A stretch of 8,679 nucleotides of DNA from the NCBI GenBank assembly GCA_003643975.1, contig QNAR01000056.1:1-8679 (forward strand), read 5' to 3'. Positions 1 to 5,225 of this stretch are shown in pieces (position 1 is the stretch's first letter; each line of letters begins with the position of its first letter). The notes below the pieces were generated by a model. It ran no database searches. It was given only the letters and a program-made list of their open reading frames with translations, and had not been told where the DNA came from. This stretch comes from Thermotogae bacterium. GTDB lineage: Bacteria > Thermotogota > Thermotogae > Petrotogales > Kosmotogaceae. Position numbers and translations under genes: made by a program.

Positions 1-460
1 AAATGGTTTCATTCAGCAAAGCCTTTAGGTAAGGGTCTTTTACCGAACCTATAAGCTCTTCGAGACTGGTTTTTAACTGCTCTATATTATCCGAAACAGG
101 AATAAAAGCTTTTTCAACATTTTCAATATGTGAGCGTAATTCTACTAGAGAAAGCAATTTTCTTATTTTTAGGGAAATTCCGTAATTGTTGTAAGAATAA
201 TCAGAAAAGGCGATTTTTCCAGAAGCAGGAATTTCTTTTTCGGGCCATTCCCATATGTTGGCAGAATATGAGCTGTCTTTGTCTTTAATGATGCAGGAAA
301 AATATTTTCCGCCGTTTCGTTTGGTTTTAGATATAACATTTGTCAGGAAAAAGAAACCGGGTTTTCCATTCACAAAGTTCTCAATATTATAAAGCTTCTC
401 AGAAGCTTTTTCAATTACATCGCTTACTGTGGGAAATTCTCCCTTTTCAGTTTGTATCAT
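1..460 (-). CDS. OB-fold protein resembling YhaM-type 3'-5' exoribonuclease (N-terminal part, cut by window edge)
   Basis: This frame stays open from an ATG at 460 to the left edge, giving 153 codons with no stop, so the gene is partial. Residues about 35-102 look like an OB fold: a G-F-F-F-L-T strand, a K-x-x-x-G-G-K-Y-F-S turn, then strands ending in A-N-I-W, as in nucleic-acid-binding OB domains. Residues about 125-150 (ending VKDPYLKALLNETI) resemble the helical linker that joins the OB fold to the HD phosphohydrolase domain in YhaM/CBF1-type 3'-5' exoribonucleases. The HD domain, which would carry catalysis, lies outside the window, so the exoribonuclease call is inference. A GGGGGTT stretch about 8 bases before the ATG can serve as the ribosome binding site. 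The gene starts 24 bases after the permease stop on the same strand with no visible terminator, so co-transcription with the transporter is likely. It could instead be another OB-fold/HD protein. Confidence 0.65.
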   Translation of the reverse strand, partial: MIQTEKGEFPTVSDVIEKASEKLYNIENFVNGKPGFFFLTNVISKTKRNGGKYFSCIIKDKDSSYSANIWEWPEKEIPASGKIAFSDYSYNNYGISLKIRKLLSLVELRSHIENVEKAFIPVSDNIEQLKTSLEELIGSVKDPYLKALLNETI

Positions 461-484
461 TCTACAACCCCCAAAAGATAAAGG

Positions 485-1354
485 TTATCCCTTTCGTGAC
501 GAAAAAACAGCCGAGCCGCTTAAAAAATATTTTGAAAGGGTAAAAAACAATATGAACATTGGCAAACTCGCTATAACTGCCACTGCCATCATTGCACCTT
601 CATTGGTGTATTTTTCTGAAGAAAATTTTATTATATAAAGAGGTATGGTCTTCATTTCTTCGCTCTGGACAACCAACAACGGCCATAAAAGATTATCCCA
701 TTGGGATCTGAAAGTGAGGATAGCCAGCGTTGCTACAGCCGGCATGCTGTTAGGCATGATAATTCTCCAGAAGATGCCAAATTCGCTTGCACCATCAATT
801 CGTGCAGCATCTATTACTTCGTCTGGAAAGGTGATTAAATATTGCCTCATAAGAAATACACCAAAAGCATTAGTTAAAAAGGGAACAATTAATCCCGTAT
901 AAGAATCCTGCCAACCAAAGCTCGTAACGATAAGGTAAAGTGGTATCATTATCGCCTCAAAGGGAATCATCATTGTTGTCATTATCAAGAGAAAGACAAC
1001 ATTTCTTCCTTTGAAAGGGAATTTGGCGAGGCCATATCCCGTAAGGGCTGCAAGAAAGACCGTAGAAAGAGTTATTGAAACTGCGACGATAACAGAATTT
1101 ATTATGTTTCGAATGTATATAAAAGAACCATCGTTTCCACGTATTGCCTGCCAAAAATTCTGCCAGTAAAAGGTTTTTGGTATCCAGGGATAAGGGAGTC
1201 TCATCACGTCGCTGGAAGGCATTAAAGATGCTGTGAACATAAATGCCAGGGGTGCGAGAATGATTATTGCAAAGCCTATCAGGAAAAACCAAATGAATAT
1301 ATCTATGATAAGAGATTGCGGCTTTTTCTTTTTTTCGATATTTATTGTCATCAT
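485..1354 (-). CDS. carbohydrate ABC transporter permease, MalG type
   Basis: This is an inner-membrane permease subunit of a binding-protein-dependent ABC importer of the carbohydrate CUT1 class. The product is 289 residues with about six membrane helices (roughly 17-42, 84-106, 118-142, 153-172, 204-226 and 256-276). The cytoplasmic EAA loop that docks the ATPase is at residues 182-205; it reads DAARIDGAS and ends near P201, so the usual first Glu is Asp. The C-terminus ends in R-K-G, like the terminal V-K-G of the MalG family, although the residues before it are diverged. An upstream GTG at 1363 is in frame, but it lies inside the ribosome binding site. GAGGTG at 1361-1366 sits 6 bases before the ATG at 1354, so I prefer that start. 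The ATG at 1351 is also possible. The gene begins 10 bases after the stop of the MalF-type permease, so the two are translationally close partners. The substrate cannot be read from the sequence. Confidence 0.93.
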   Translation of the reverse strand: MMTINIEKKKKPQSLIIDIFIWFFLIGFAIIILAPLAFMFTASLMPSSDVMRLPYPWIPKTFYWQNFWQAIRGNDGSFIYIRNIINSVIVAVSITLSTVFLAALTGYGLAKFPFKGRNVVFLLIMTTMMIPFEAIMIPLYLIVTSFGWQDSYTGLIVPFLTNAFGVFLMRQYLITFPDEVIDAARIDGASEFGIFWRIIMPNSMPAVATLAILTFRSQWDNLLWPLLVVQSEEMKTIPLYIIKFSSEKYTNEGAMMAVAVIASLPMFILFFTLSKYFLSGSAVFSSRKG

Positions 1355-1360
1355 TTGCAG

Positions 1361-1366
1361 CACCTC
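1361..1366 (-). promoter_or_regulatory. ribosome binding site GAGGTG of the MalG-type permease, overlapping the upstream stop
   Basis: GAGGTG on the minus strand overlaps the TGA stop (1365-1367) of the MalF-type gene and lies 6 bases before ATG 1354. This position argues for translational coupling of the two permeases and against the GTG at 1363 as start. Confidence 0.7.
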
Positions 1367-2282
1367 ACATATAGCTTACTTCTTCGGATTTTGAAACTCG
1401 AAGTTGAAGCCAGGTAAAGAACAACATGATAGCAAAGAGTATAATGCTCATAGCACTTGCCCGCCCTATTCGATGATCCCGGATGGCCGTGTAATAAATA
1501 TTGAGAGTGATGACATCTATGGGTCCCCTTGGGGCACCAGATTGAACGAACAGGTACTGCGTGCTGAAGGTTTTTAGGCACTGAATCATGGCAACTACGG
1601 ACACTAAAAGAGTTGTGGGTTTTATCAGTGGGAATGTTATTCTCCAAAAAGCTTGCCATGAATTAGCACCATCTATTCTCGCAGCTTCGTGAAGGCTTCT
1701 CGGAATACTTGCCATACCCGCGATGAAAATTATTGTGAAATAGCCAACATATTTCCAGAAATAGACCAAAATGGTTGAGAATCTTACCATTCCAATACTT
1801 GCCAGCCATTTATGATCAACACCGGGGGAGTTCATCAGGAGATTCACAAATTGGTTTGCCAGACCACGTGGATCGAGAATAAGCAACCATATAGCCGCTG
1901 CAACGACCGAAGACAACACCGCGGGGGAATAGTATGCCATCTGGAAAAACTTCTGAAAGCGTTTTCTTGACATGATAAAGGCTGCAAAAATAAGGCTAAA
2001 CACCACAAGTGGTATGAATGTACCAAGGGTGAATATAGCTGTCGCTTTGACAGAGTTCCAAAAAGTAGGAGAAGTCAACAAGTATGTGTATTGCTTAATA
2101 CCTACAAATTTCGGTGGTCTTAGTGAAAGAAGGTCTTTCTTGAAAAGGCTGGTATAGAAAGCGTTAGCAATGGGATAAAAGCTGAATAAAGAAAAAAACA
2201 ACAAAGAAGGTGCAACAAAAATCCACCCCCAAATAGCTTTTTTTCTCTCAATTCCCCTATGTACTCTTCTTTTTCGCGCCAC
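1365..2282 (-). CDS. carbohydrate ABC transporter permease, MalF type
   Basis: This is the second inner-membrane permease of the same CUT1-type importer, 305 residues long. A basic N-terminus (MARKRRVHRG) precedes about six hydrophobic helices: roughly 17-40, 78-103, 117-136, 168-190, 222-240 and 275-295. The EAA loop is textbook: EAARIDGANSWQAFWRITFP spans residues 199-218 and is followed by L-I-K-P. This loop is known to contact the ABC ATPase in MalF/UgpA-like proteins. The start is a GTG at 2282. AAGGAG at 2292-2297 lies 9 bases upstream, and no better ATG exists nearby. The gene lies 76 bases downstream of the solute-binding protein gene, with a terminator-like hairpin in the gap, and 10 bases upstream of the MalG-type permease. 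SBP-MalF-MalG is the standard order for these operons. Confidence 0.94.
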   Translation of the reverse strand: MARKRRVHRGIERKKAIWGWIFVAPSLLFFSLFSFYPIANAFYTSLFKKDLLSLRPPKFVGIKQYTYLLTSPTFWNSVKATAIFTLGTFIPLVVFSLIFAAFIMSRKRFQKFFQMAYYSPAVLSSVVAAAIWLLILDPRGLANQFVNLLMNSPGVDHKWLASIGMVRFSTILVYFWKYVGYFTIIFIAGMASIPRSLHEAARIDGANSWQAFWRITFPLIKPTTLLVSVVAMIQCLKTFSTQYLFVQSGAPRGPIDVITLNIYYTAIRDHRIGRASAMSIILFAIMLFFTWLQLRVSKSEEVSYM

Positions 2283-2315
2283 TTTTTCACGCTCCTTGAC
2301 TGGGTCTCAGTTTTC

Positions 2316-2350
2316 GAAAAGCAAAAGCAGACCCCAAAAGGGGTCCGCTT
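2316..2350 (-). terminator. terminator-like hairpin between binding protein and permease genes
   Basis: On the minus strand AAGCGGACCCC and GGGGTCTGCTT form an 11-base-pair stem with one mismatch, closed by a TTTT loop. A T-rich tail (TTTTGCTTTTC) follows. It starts just past the stop of the solute-binding protein gene and ends before the permease ribosome binding site. On the plus strand the sequence after the stem is not T-rich, so the hairpin is oriented for minus-strand transcripts. Because the tail is interrupted by G and C, it is probably a leaky terminator or a 3'-end stabilising structure that sets the binding protein above the permeases. Confidence 0.7.
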
Positions 2351-2358
2351 CGATAAAA

Positions 2359-3630
2359 TCACCATTCTTCAAGCAATTCGTTCATCTTTGTCTTAAGCCT
2401 ATGCAACGCAAAAGCTGGTGTGGTATTTGTAAGCATTACAGATTCTACGGCTTCTTTAAGAAGATCCTGCATCATTGGAGCTCTCTCATGAATGGTTATA
2501 ATATGGGACTTTGCCATATCGTTCAAGAACACATCGGAGTAGGGGATGCTCTTGAAGATATCTGATTCAAGCAAAGCCTTCTGCGGCTGGATGAGTCCGA
2601 CCTTGAGAAGGTACTCTTCTGGATGGCTTAACATGAAGGCTATGAATTTCCAGGCCCAATACTGTTTTTCCTTTGAACTTTCGGCATTTACCATGTAATA
2701 GTGCCCGTAATAAGCGCTTCCAAGATCGTTTACGGCATCTTTGAATCTCGGGAAAGGCACAACCATCCATTCGCCACTTTCATAAAATTCTGGGTTGTCT
2801 GCTCTAATCCTGCCCTCTTGGTAGAGCCCGGTAAGGCACATGGCAACGGAGTTGTTGTCTTTATTGAAGAGCTTCCTTGCATTTGTGTATGTGGGGGATC
2901 CAAGGTTTCTCCCATTTGGTCCCCATTCTTTGAAATATTCCAGCACTTTTAACCAAGCTTCATCGTTGATAATAGCGGTTTTGCCGTCCTCGCTGAGCAG
3001 AGCGCCACCAAGTTGTTCAACCATGGGAACGAGGAAAGTCAAATAGTAAGGATAACGGAAGTCAAAGCCACGCCTCAAAAGAATTTCGCCTTTTCTTATA
3101 ACGAGTTTCTCTGATACGTCTGCCATCTCTTCCCAGGTCTTCGGATAATCTTTTTCGGGGTCAAGCCCCACTTCTTTGAAGTACTTTTTGTTTATGAATA
3201 TGCACCAGTTTGTGAGTTCCAGGGGCAATCCATAAAGTTTGCCATCATAAGTTACAGGGTCAAGCACGCCTTCAAGATAGTTATCGTATATTGCCTGAAG
3301 GCTGTCATACCCAACGGCCTCGGAATCGATAGGGGCTACTCTTCTATTGACAATGTAAGGGTACTCATCGTTGATTTCCATGTTAAAGATATCAGGCCCC
3401 TTATGAGCCGCAAATGCTGTCAAAACTGTTTCTTGAATCTTTCTTGAAGGATAAGTGACCCTTTTGATGGTTACATTGGGGTACATTCCTTCAAATTCTT
3501 CAATGTACTTATTTTCAATCTCCGTTCTGTTGGGATCTTCATGTGTCCAGAAAAGCAATTCGATCTTTTCAGCTCCCATAAGGAGCAATGAAAAGCTAAG
3601 TACGAGAAGAACCATTACAACACGCTTCAT
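2359..3630 (-). CDS. extracellular solute-binding protein of a carbohydrate ABC transporter
   Basis: This is a 423-residue family 1 (MalE/UgpB-like) solute-binding protein that would capture a sugar or oligosaccharide outside the cytoplasmic membrane and deliver it to the two permeases. Residues 1-20 are a Sec signal peptide: M-K-R, a V/L-rich core, then L-L-M-G-A with cleavage likely after A20. There is no lipobox Cys, so it is a soluble periplasmic protein, not a lipoprotein. Family features include ELLFWTHEDPNR (24-35), the F-x-x-x-Y-P-N-V-T strand (46-54), GPDIFNM (78-84), YDGKLYGLPLE (128-138) and the helix with W-A-W-K-F-I-A-F (325-332). An in-frame ATG 16 codons upstream is rejected because GGAGGTG lies 6 bases before ATG 3630 and the signal peptide begins there. 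The exact ligand is unknown. It is probably transcribed from the extended -10 site near 3683-3691. Confidence 0.93.
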   Translation of the reverse strand: MKRVVMVLLVLSFSLLLMGAEKIELLFWTHEDPNRTEIENKYIEEFEGMYPNVTIKRVTYPSRKIQETVLTAFAAHKGPDIFNMEINDEYPYIVNRRVAPIDSEAVGYDSLQAIYDNYLEGVLDPVTYDGKLYGLPLELTNWCIFINKKYFKEVGLDPEKDYPKTWEEMADVSEKLVIRKGEILLRRGFDFRYPYYLTFLVPMVEQLGGALLSEDGKTAIINDEAWLKVLEYFKEWGPNGRNLGSPTYTNARKLFNKDNNSVAMCLTGLYQEGRIRADNPEFYESGEWMVVPFPRFKDAVNDLGSAYYGHYYMVNAESSKEKQYWAWKFIAFMLSHPEEYLLKVGLIQPQKALLESDIFKSIPYSDVFLNDMAKSHIITIHERAPMMQDLLKEAVESVMLTNTTPAFALHRLKTKMNELLEEW

Positions 3631-3636
3631 ATTTCC

Positions 3637-3643
3637 CACCTCC
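3637..3643 (-). promoter_or_regulatory. ribosome binding site GGAGGTG of the solute-binding protein
   Basis: GGAGGTG on the minus strand is a near-perfect match to the 16S rRNA tail. It lies 6 bases before ATG 3630 and fixes that codon as the start, at the first residue of the signal peptide. Confidence 0.85.
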
Positions 3644-3682
3644 CATGAAAAATTAGAAAAAATAGAAAAGGAACACAAATAA

Positions 3683-3691
3683 ATTTTAGCA
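3683..3691 (-). promoter_or_regulatory. probable promoter of the transporter operon (extended -10)
   Basis: The minus strand reads TGCTAAAAT, which is an extended -10 (TGn) joined to TAAAAT, five of six matches to TATAAT. The -35 position 17 bases upstream is poor, as is common for extended -10 promoters. Transcription would start near 3676, leaving a leader of about 46 bases before ATG 3630. Confidence 0.5.
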
Positions 3692-3775
3692 CTATTAAAC
3701 CAATAATGGGAAGAAAAGAAAGGCTTGTGCTTTTGCGAGATCTTGTTTGACGTTAGGATTCGAATATCTGCTTTT

Positions 3776-3790
3776 CAATGATAATGATTG
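3776..3790. promoter_or_regulatory. possible Fur/PerR-family box (7-1-7 imperfect palindrome)
   Basis: CAATGATAATGATTG has arms of seven bases around a central A, with six of seven pairs symmetric. It resembles the 7-1-7 layout of Fur and PerR boxes, but only about 8 of the 14 arm positions match either consensus. A peroxiredoxin gene next door makes PerR control plausible, but the site is about 150 bases from that promoter. Weak evidence. Confidence 0.22.
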
Positions 3791-3833
3791 TTAGCCTGTT
3801 CAAACCAGTTTCTAGAGCGAGAAATATCATATG

Positions 3834-3850
3834 AATCACCTGATGTGATT
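3834..3850. repeat. perfect 6-5-6 inverted repeat, operator-like
   Basis: AATCAC and GTGATT are perfect inverted arms separated by CTGAT. The 17-base dyad has the size of a dimeric repressor operator and lies between the two divergent promoters. It has no T tract, so it is not a terminator. The cognate protein is unknown. Confidence 0.35.
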
Positions 3851-3871
3851 GTACATAACATGAGTAAAGCT

Positions 3872-3960
3872 ATGTTTACCGATAAAGTAGCAATGAAAAA
3901 CAGTGTTTCAATGCTCTGAATAAACTGAAATGTGGCTGGTATAATTTAAATGTTTACCGA
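3872..3960 (+). repeat. 11-base direct repeat ATGTTTACCGA (3872-3882 and 3950-3960)
   Basis: Two exact copies of ATGTTTACCGA start 78 bases apart. The right copy falls on the predicted transcription start of the peroxiredoxin gene and runs into its ribosome binding site. An exact 11-base repeat is unlikely by chance in so short a region. A regulator site or a local duplication are both possible. Confidence 0.45.
3937..3945 (+). promoter_or_regulatory. promoter of the peroxiredoxin gene (perfect extended -10)
   Basis: TGGTATAAT is a perfect extended -10 element. The -35 region 17 bases upstream (around 3917-3922, TGAATA) is weak. Transcription should begin near 3952, giving a leader of only about 22 bases that contains the GGAGG ribosome binding site. 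Confidence 0.75.
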
Positions 3961-3965
3961 GGAGG
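3961..3965 (+). promoter_or_regulatory. ribosome binding site GGAGG of the peroxiredoxin
   Basis: GGAGG lies 8 bases before ATG 3974 and downstream of the in-frame ATG at 3950. It selects 3974 as the start. The 3950 codon sits at or before the predicted transcript 5' end. Confidence 0.8.
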
Positions 3966-3973
3966 GATGTCGC

Positions 3974-4441
3974 ATGATAAACATGGGAGATAAAGCTCCT
4001 GATTTCTCGCTTGTAAATACGGATTTCAAATCCGTGAGGTTATCTGATTTTCAAGGGAAAAAGAGAGTGTTGCTTTTTTACCCCGGAGCTTTTACAAGTG
4101 TTTGTCAAAAAGAGCTTTGCGCTTTCAGGGACAGCATTTCAATGTTTGGAAAACTCAACGCAATTGTGCTGGGCATCAGTGTTGATAGCCCATTTGCCAA
4201 CAAATCGTTCAAAGAGCAAAACATGATTACTTTTGAACTTCTTTCAGATATTACAAGGGAGATTTCAAACACATACTGCGGGTTATACAATGATTTTGCG
4301 GGTGTCGAGGGATACAACGTTGCACGTAGAAGCGTATTTGTAATTGATTCACGGGGAGTCGTAACGTATTCCTGGGTTTCAGAAGATCCAGCCCGTGAAC
4401 CAGAATATGATAAAGTGCTGGAAGAAGTGGAAAAGGCTTAA
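3974..4441 (+). CDS. thiol peroxiredoxin (AhpC/TSA superfamily, BCP/PrxQ- or AhpE-like)
   Basis: This 155-residue cytoplasmic protein reduces hydrogen peroxide and organic hydroperoxides using a reactive cysteine. The thioredoxin-fold opening GDKAPDFSLVN (5-15) leads to the active-site motif YPGAFTSVCQKELCAFRD (36-53), with P37, T41 and peroxidatic C44. R119, just before SVFVID, is the expected catalytic Arg. C49 is five residues after C44, the spacing of peroxidatic and resolving cysteines in BCP/PrxQ proteins. The P-G-A-F-T-S-V-C wording and the length also recall AhpE-type enzymes. A third cysteine, C102, could serve as an alternative resolving residue. The electron donor is not encoded here. 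An in-frame ATG at 3950 would add eight residues but lies ahead of the ribosome binding site, so it is rejected. The gene is apparently monocistronic, and its stop overlaps that of the convergent MazG-fusion gene. Confidence 0.95.
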   Translation: MINMGDKAPDFSLVNTDFKSVRLSDFQGKKRVLLFYPGAFTSVCQKELCAFRDSISMFGKLNAIVLGISVDSPFANKSFKEQNMITFELLSDITREISNTYCGLYNDFAGVEGYNVARRSVFVIDSRGVVTYSWVSEDPAREPEYDKVLEEVEKA

Positions 4442-5136
4442 TTTTCGAGAGATTTGTAGTATTCCCAAAGTTTTTCCGCCTCTTCTAAAGATATCTTTCT
4501 TTCTGAAAAAAGCCAGGGCTTTCTTTTTGAGATTTTATCGTTGACTTTCTTGAGAATATCTTCGGGGTTTATATTGTTATCACGTGCAAAAAGCCAACTG
4601 AGCAAGAGTGCATCGTAAACTATATCCCCCACTTCAAAAGAGGCTTTTAATCGGTTTTTCATGGAGAGTTCTGCTTTGAATTCCTCTATTTCAGAAACAA
4701 GCTCTTTTAGAGCATCTTCAGCGGTCTGTTTTGCTCCCCAGGGACACCTGTTGATGGTTCTTTCCAATATATCAAGCAGCTTGTACATTTCTTTGGCAGC
4801 GTTTTTTAACAACAGTTCCCCGGTTTTTGCAGGGTCGACCTTTTTGAGATTATCTTCTGTTTCCTTGACCCACTGCACTCCTTTAGCTTCTTTTAATTGT
4901 GGTAACGGGGAAATCAGATAATACAGGAATAATTCGTTGCTGTTTTCTATGTATTTTTCAGCGAAAAATCTGCCAATTTCCACCTCTATGCCAAGAGAAC
5001 GGAGAAAAAAAGTTTTCAATTCATCTCGCGGATCTCCGGAACTCAGTTCTACTACGGGAAGGCTCAATGTACCGAATTCTTCTATCGCTAGCACTCTTCC
5101 GCCAGTTTCGCACACCCCAACAGCTAATAATCGCAT
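4438..5136 (-). CDS. MazG-type nucleotide pyrophosphohydrolase fused to a degenerate Nudix-like domain
   Basis: The 232-residue product has two parts. Residues about 1-110 follow the Nudix fold pattern: a first strand, LPVVELSSGDPRDEL where active enzymes have a PGG-E-x-G-E stretch, SLGIEVEIG after the helix, and a late QWV strand. The Nudix box R-E-U-x-E-E catalytic residues are absent (roughly T-F-F-L-R-S instead), so this domain is probably not catalytic. Residues about 115-210 are a MazG domain: CPWGAKQT (131-138), metal-binding E149xxE152 and E168-V-G-D171 separated by 15 residues, and K-I-S-K-R-K-P-W-L-F (201-210) in place of the usual K-L-x-R-R-H-P-H-V-F. MazG enzymes hydrolyse NTPs or dNTPs to NMP and pyrophosphate and help clear abnormal nucleotides. 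The substrate here is unknown. Three ATGs in a row follow AGGAGG; I chose the third, 8 bases away, with 5142 and 5139 as alternatives. The gene lies 89 bases downstream of the cyclase gene on the same strand and is convergent with the peroxiredoxin. Confidence 0.88.
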   Translation of the reverse strand: MRLLAVGVCETGGRVLAIEEFGTLSLPVVELSSGDPRDELKTFFLRSLGIEVEIGRFFAEKYIENSNELFLYYLISPLPQLKEAKGVQWVKETEDNLKKVDPAKTGELLLKNAAKEMYKLLDILERTINRCPWGAKQTAEDALKELVSEIEEFKAELSMKNRLKASFEVGDIVYDALLLSWLFARDNNINPEDILKKVNDKISKRKPWLFSERKISLEEAEKLWEYYKSLEN

Positions 5137-5144
5137 CATCATCG

Positions 5145-5150
5145 CCTCCT
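5145..5150 (-). promoter_or_regulatory. ribosome binding site AGGAGG before a triple ATG
   Basis: AGGAGG on the minus strand is followed by CG and then ATGATGATG. The three ATGs lie 2, 5 and 8 bases from the site. The usual spacing favours the third (5136). A possible -10 (TAGAAT, 5158-5163) sits close upstream but has no clear -35, so an own promoter for this gene is uncertain. Confidence 0.65.
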
Positions 5151-5225
5151 ATGCATTATTCTACTTCAAAAGATGAAAAGATGATTTTTTGACACAAGAT
5201 AAAAGGATTTGCACTTGAATTCAGT

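Larger units (their letters stand above)
3631..3973. other. divergent intergenic control region
   Basis: This gene-free stretch of about 340 bases separates the leftward transporter operon from the rightward peroxiredoxin gene. I find no supported coding sequence or RNA gene in it. It contains an extended -10 promoter on each strand near its ends, a 17-base inverted repeat (3834-3850), a 15-base 7-1-7 imperfect palindrome (3776-3790) and an 11-base direct repeat (3872-3882 and 3950-3960). These make it the most regulatory-looking stretch of the window. Confidence 0.6.

Noticed and set aside
3631..3678. Sixteen extra N-terminal residues for the solute-binding protein
   Set aside because: They would precede a normal signal peptide, and the region contains the GGAGGTG ribosome binding site for ATG 3630.
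3950..3973. Longer peroxiredoxin start at ATG 3950
   Set aside because: The codon is at or before the predicted transcript start, and the GGAGG site lies after it. ATG 3974 has the right spacing.
4429..4480. Possible bidirectional terminator at the convergent stops
   Set aside because: Only a five-base AT-rich stem (GAAAA/TTTTC) or a stem with a very large loop can be drawn, with no proper T tract.
5168..5183. Tandem 8-base repeat AAAAGATG in the gap between the cyclase and the MazG fusion
   Set aside because: Two copies of a low-complexity A-rich word; no hairpin or operator layout is visible.
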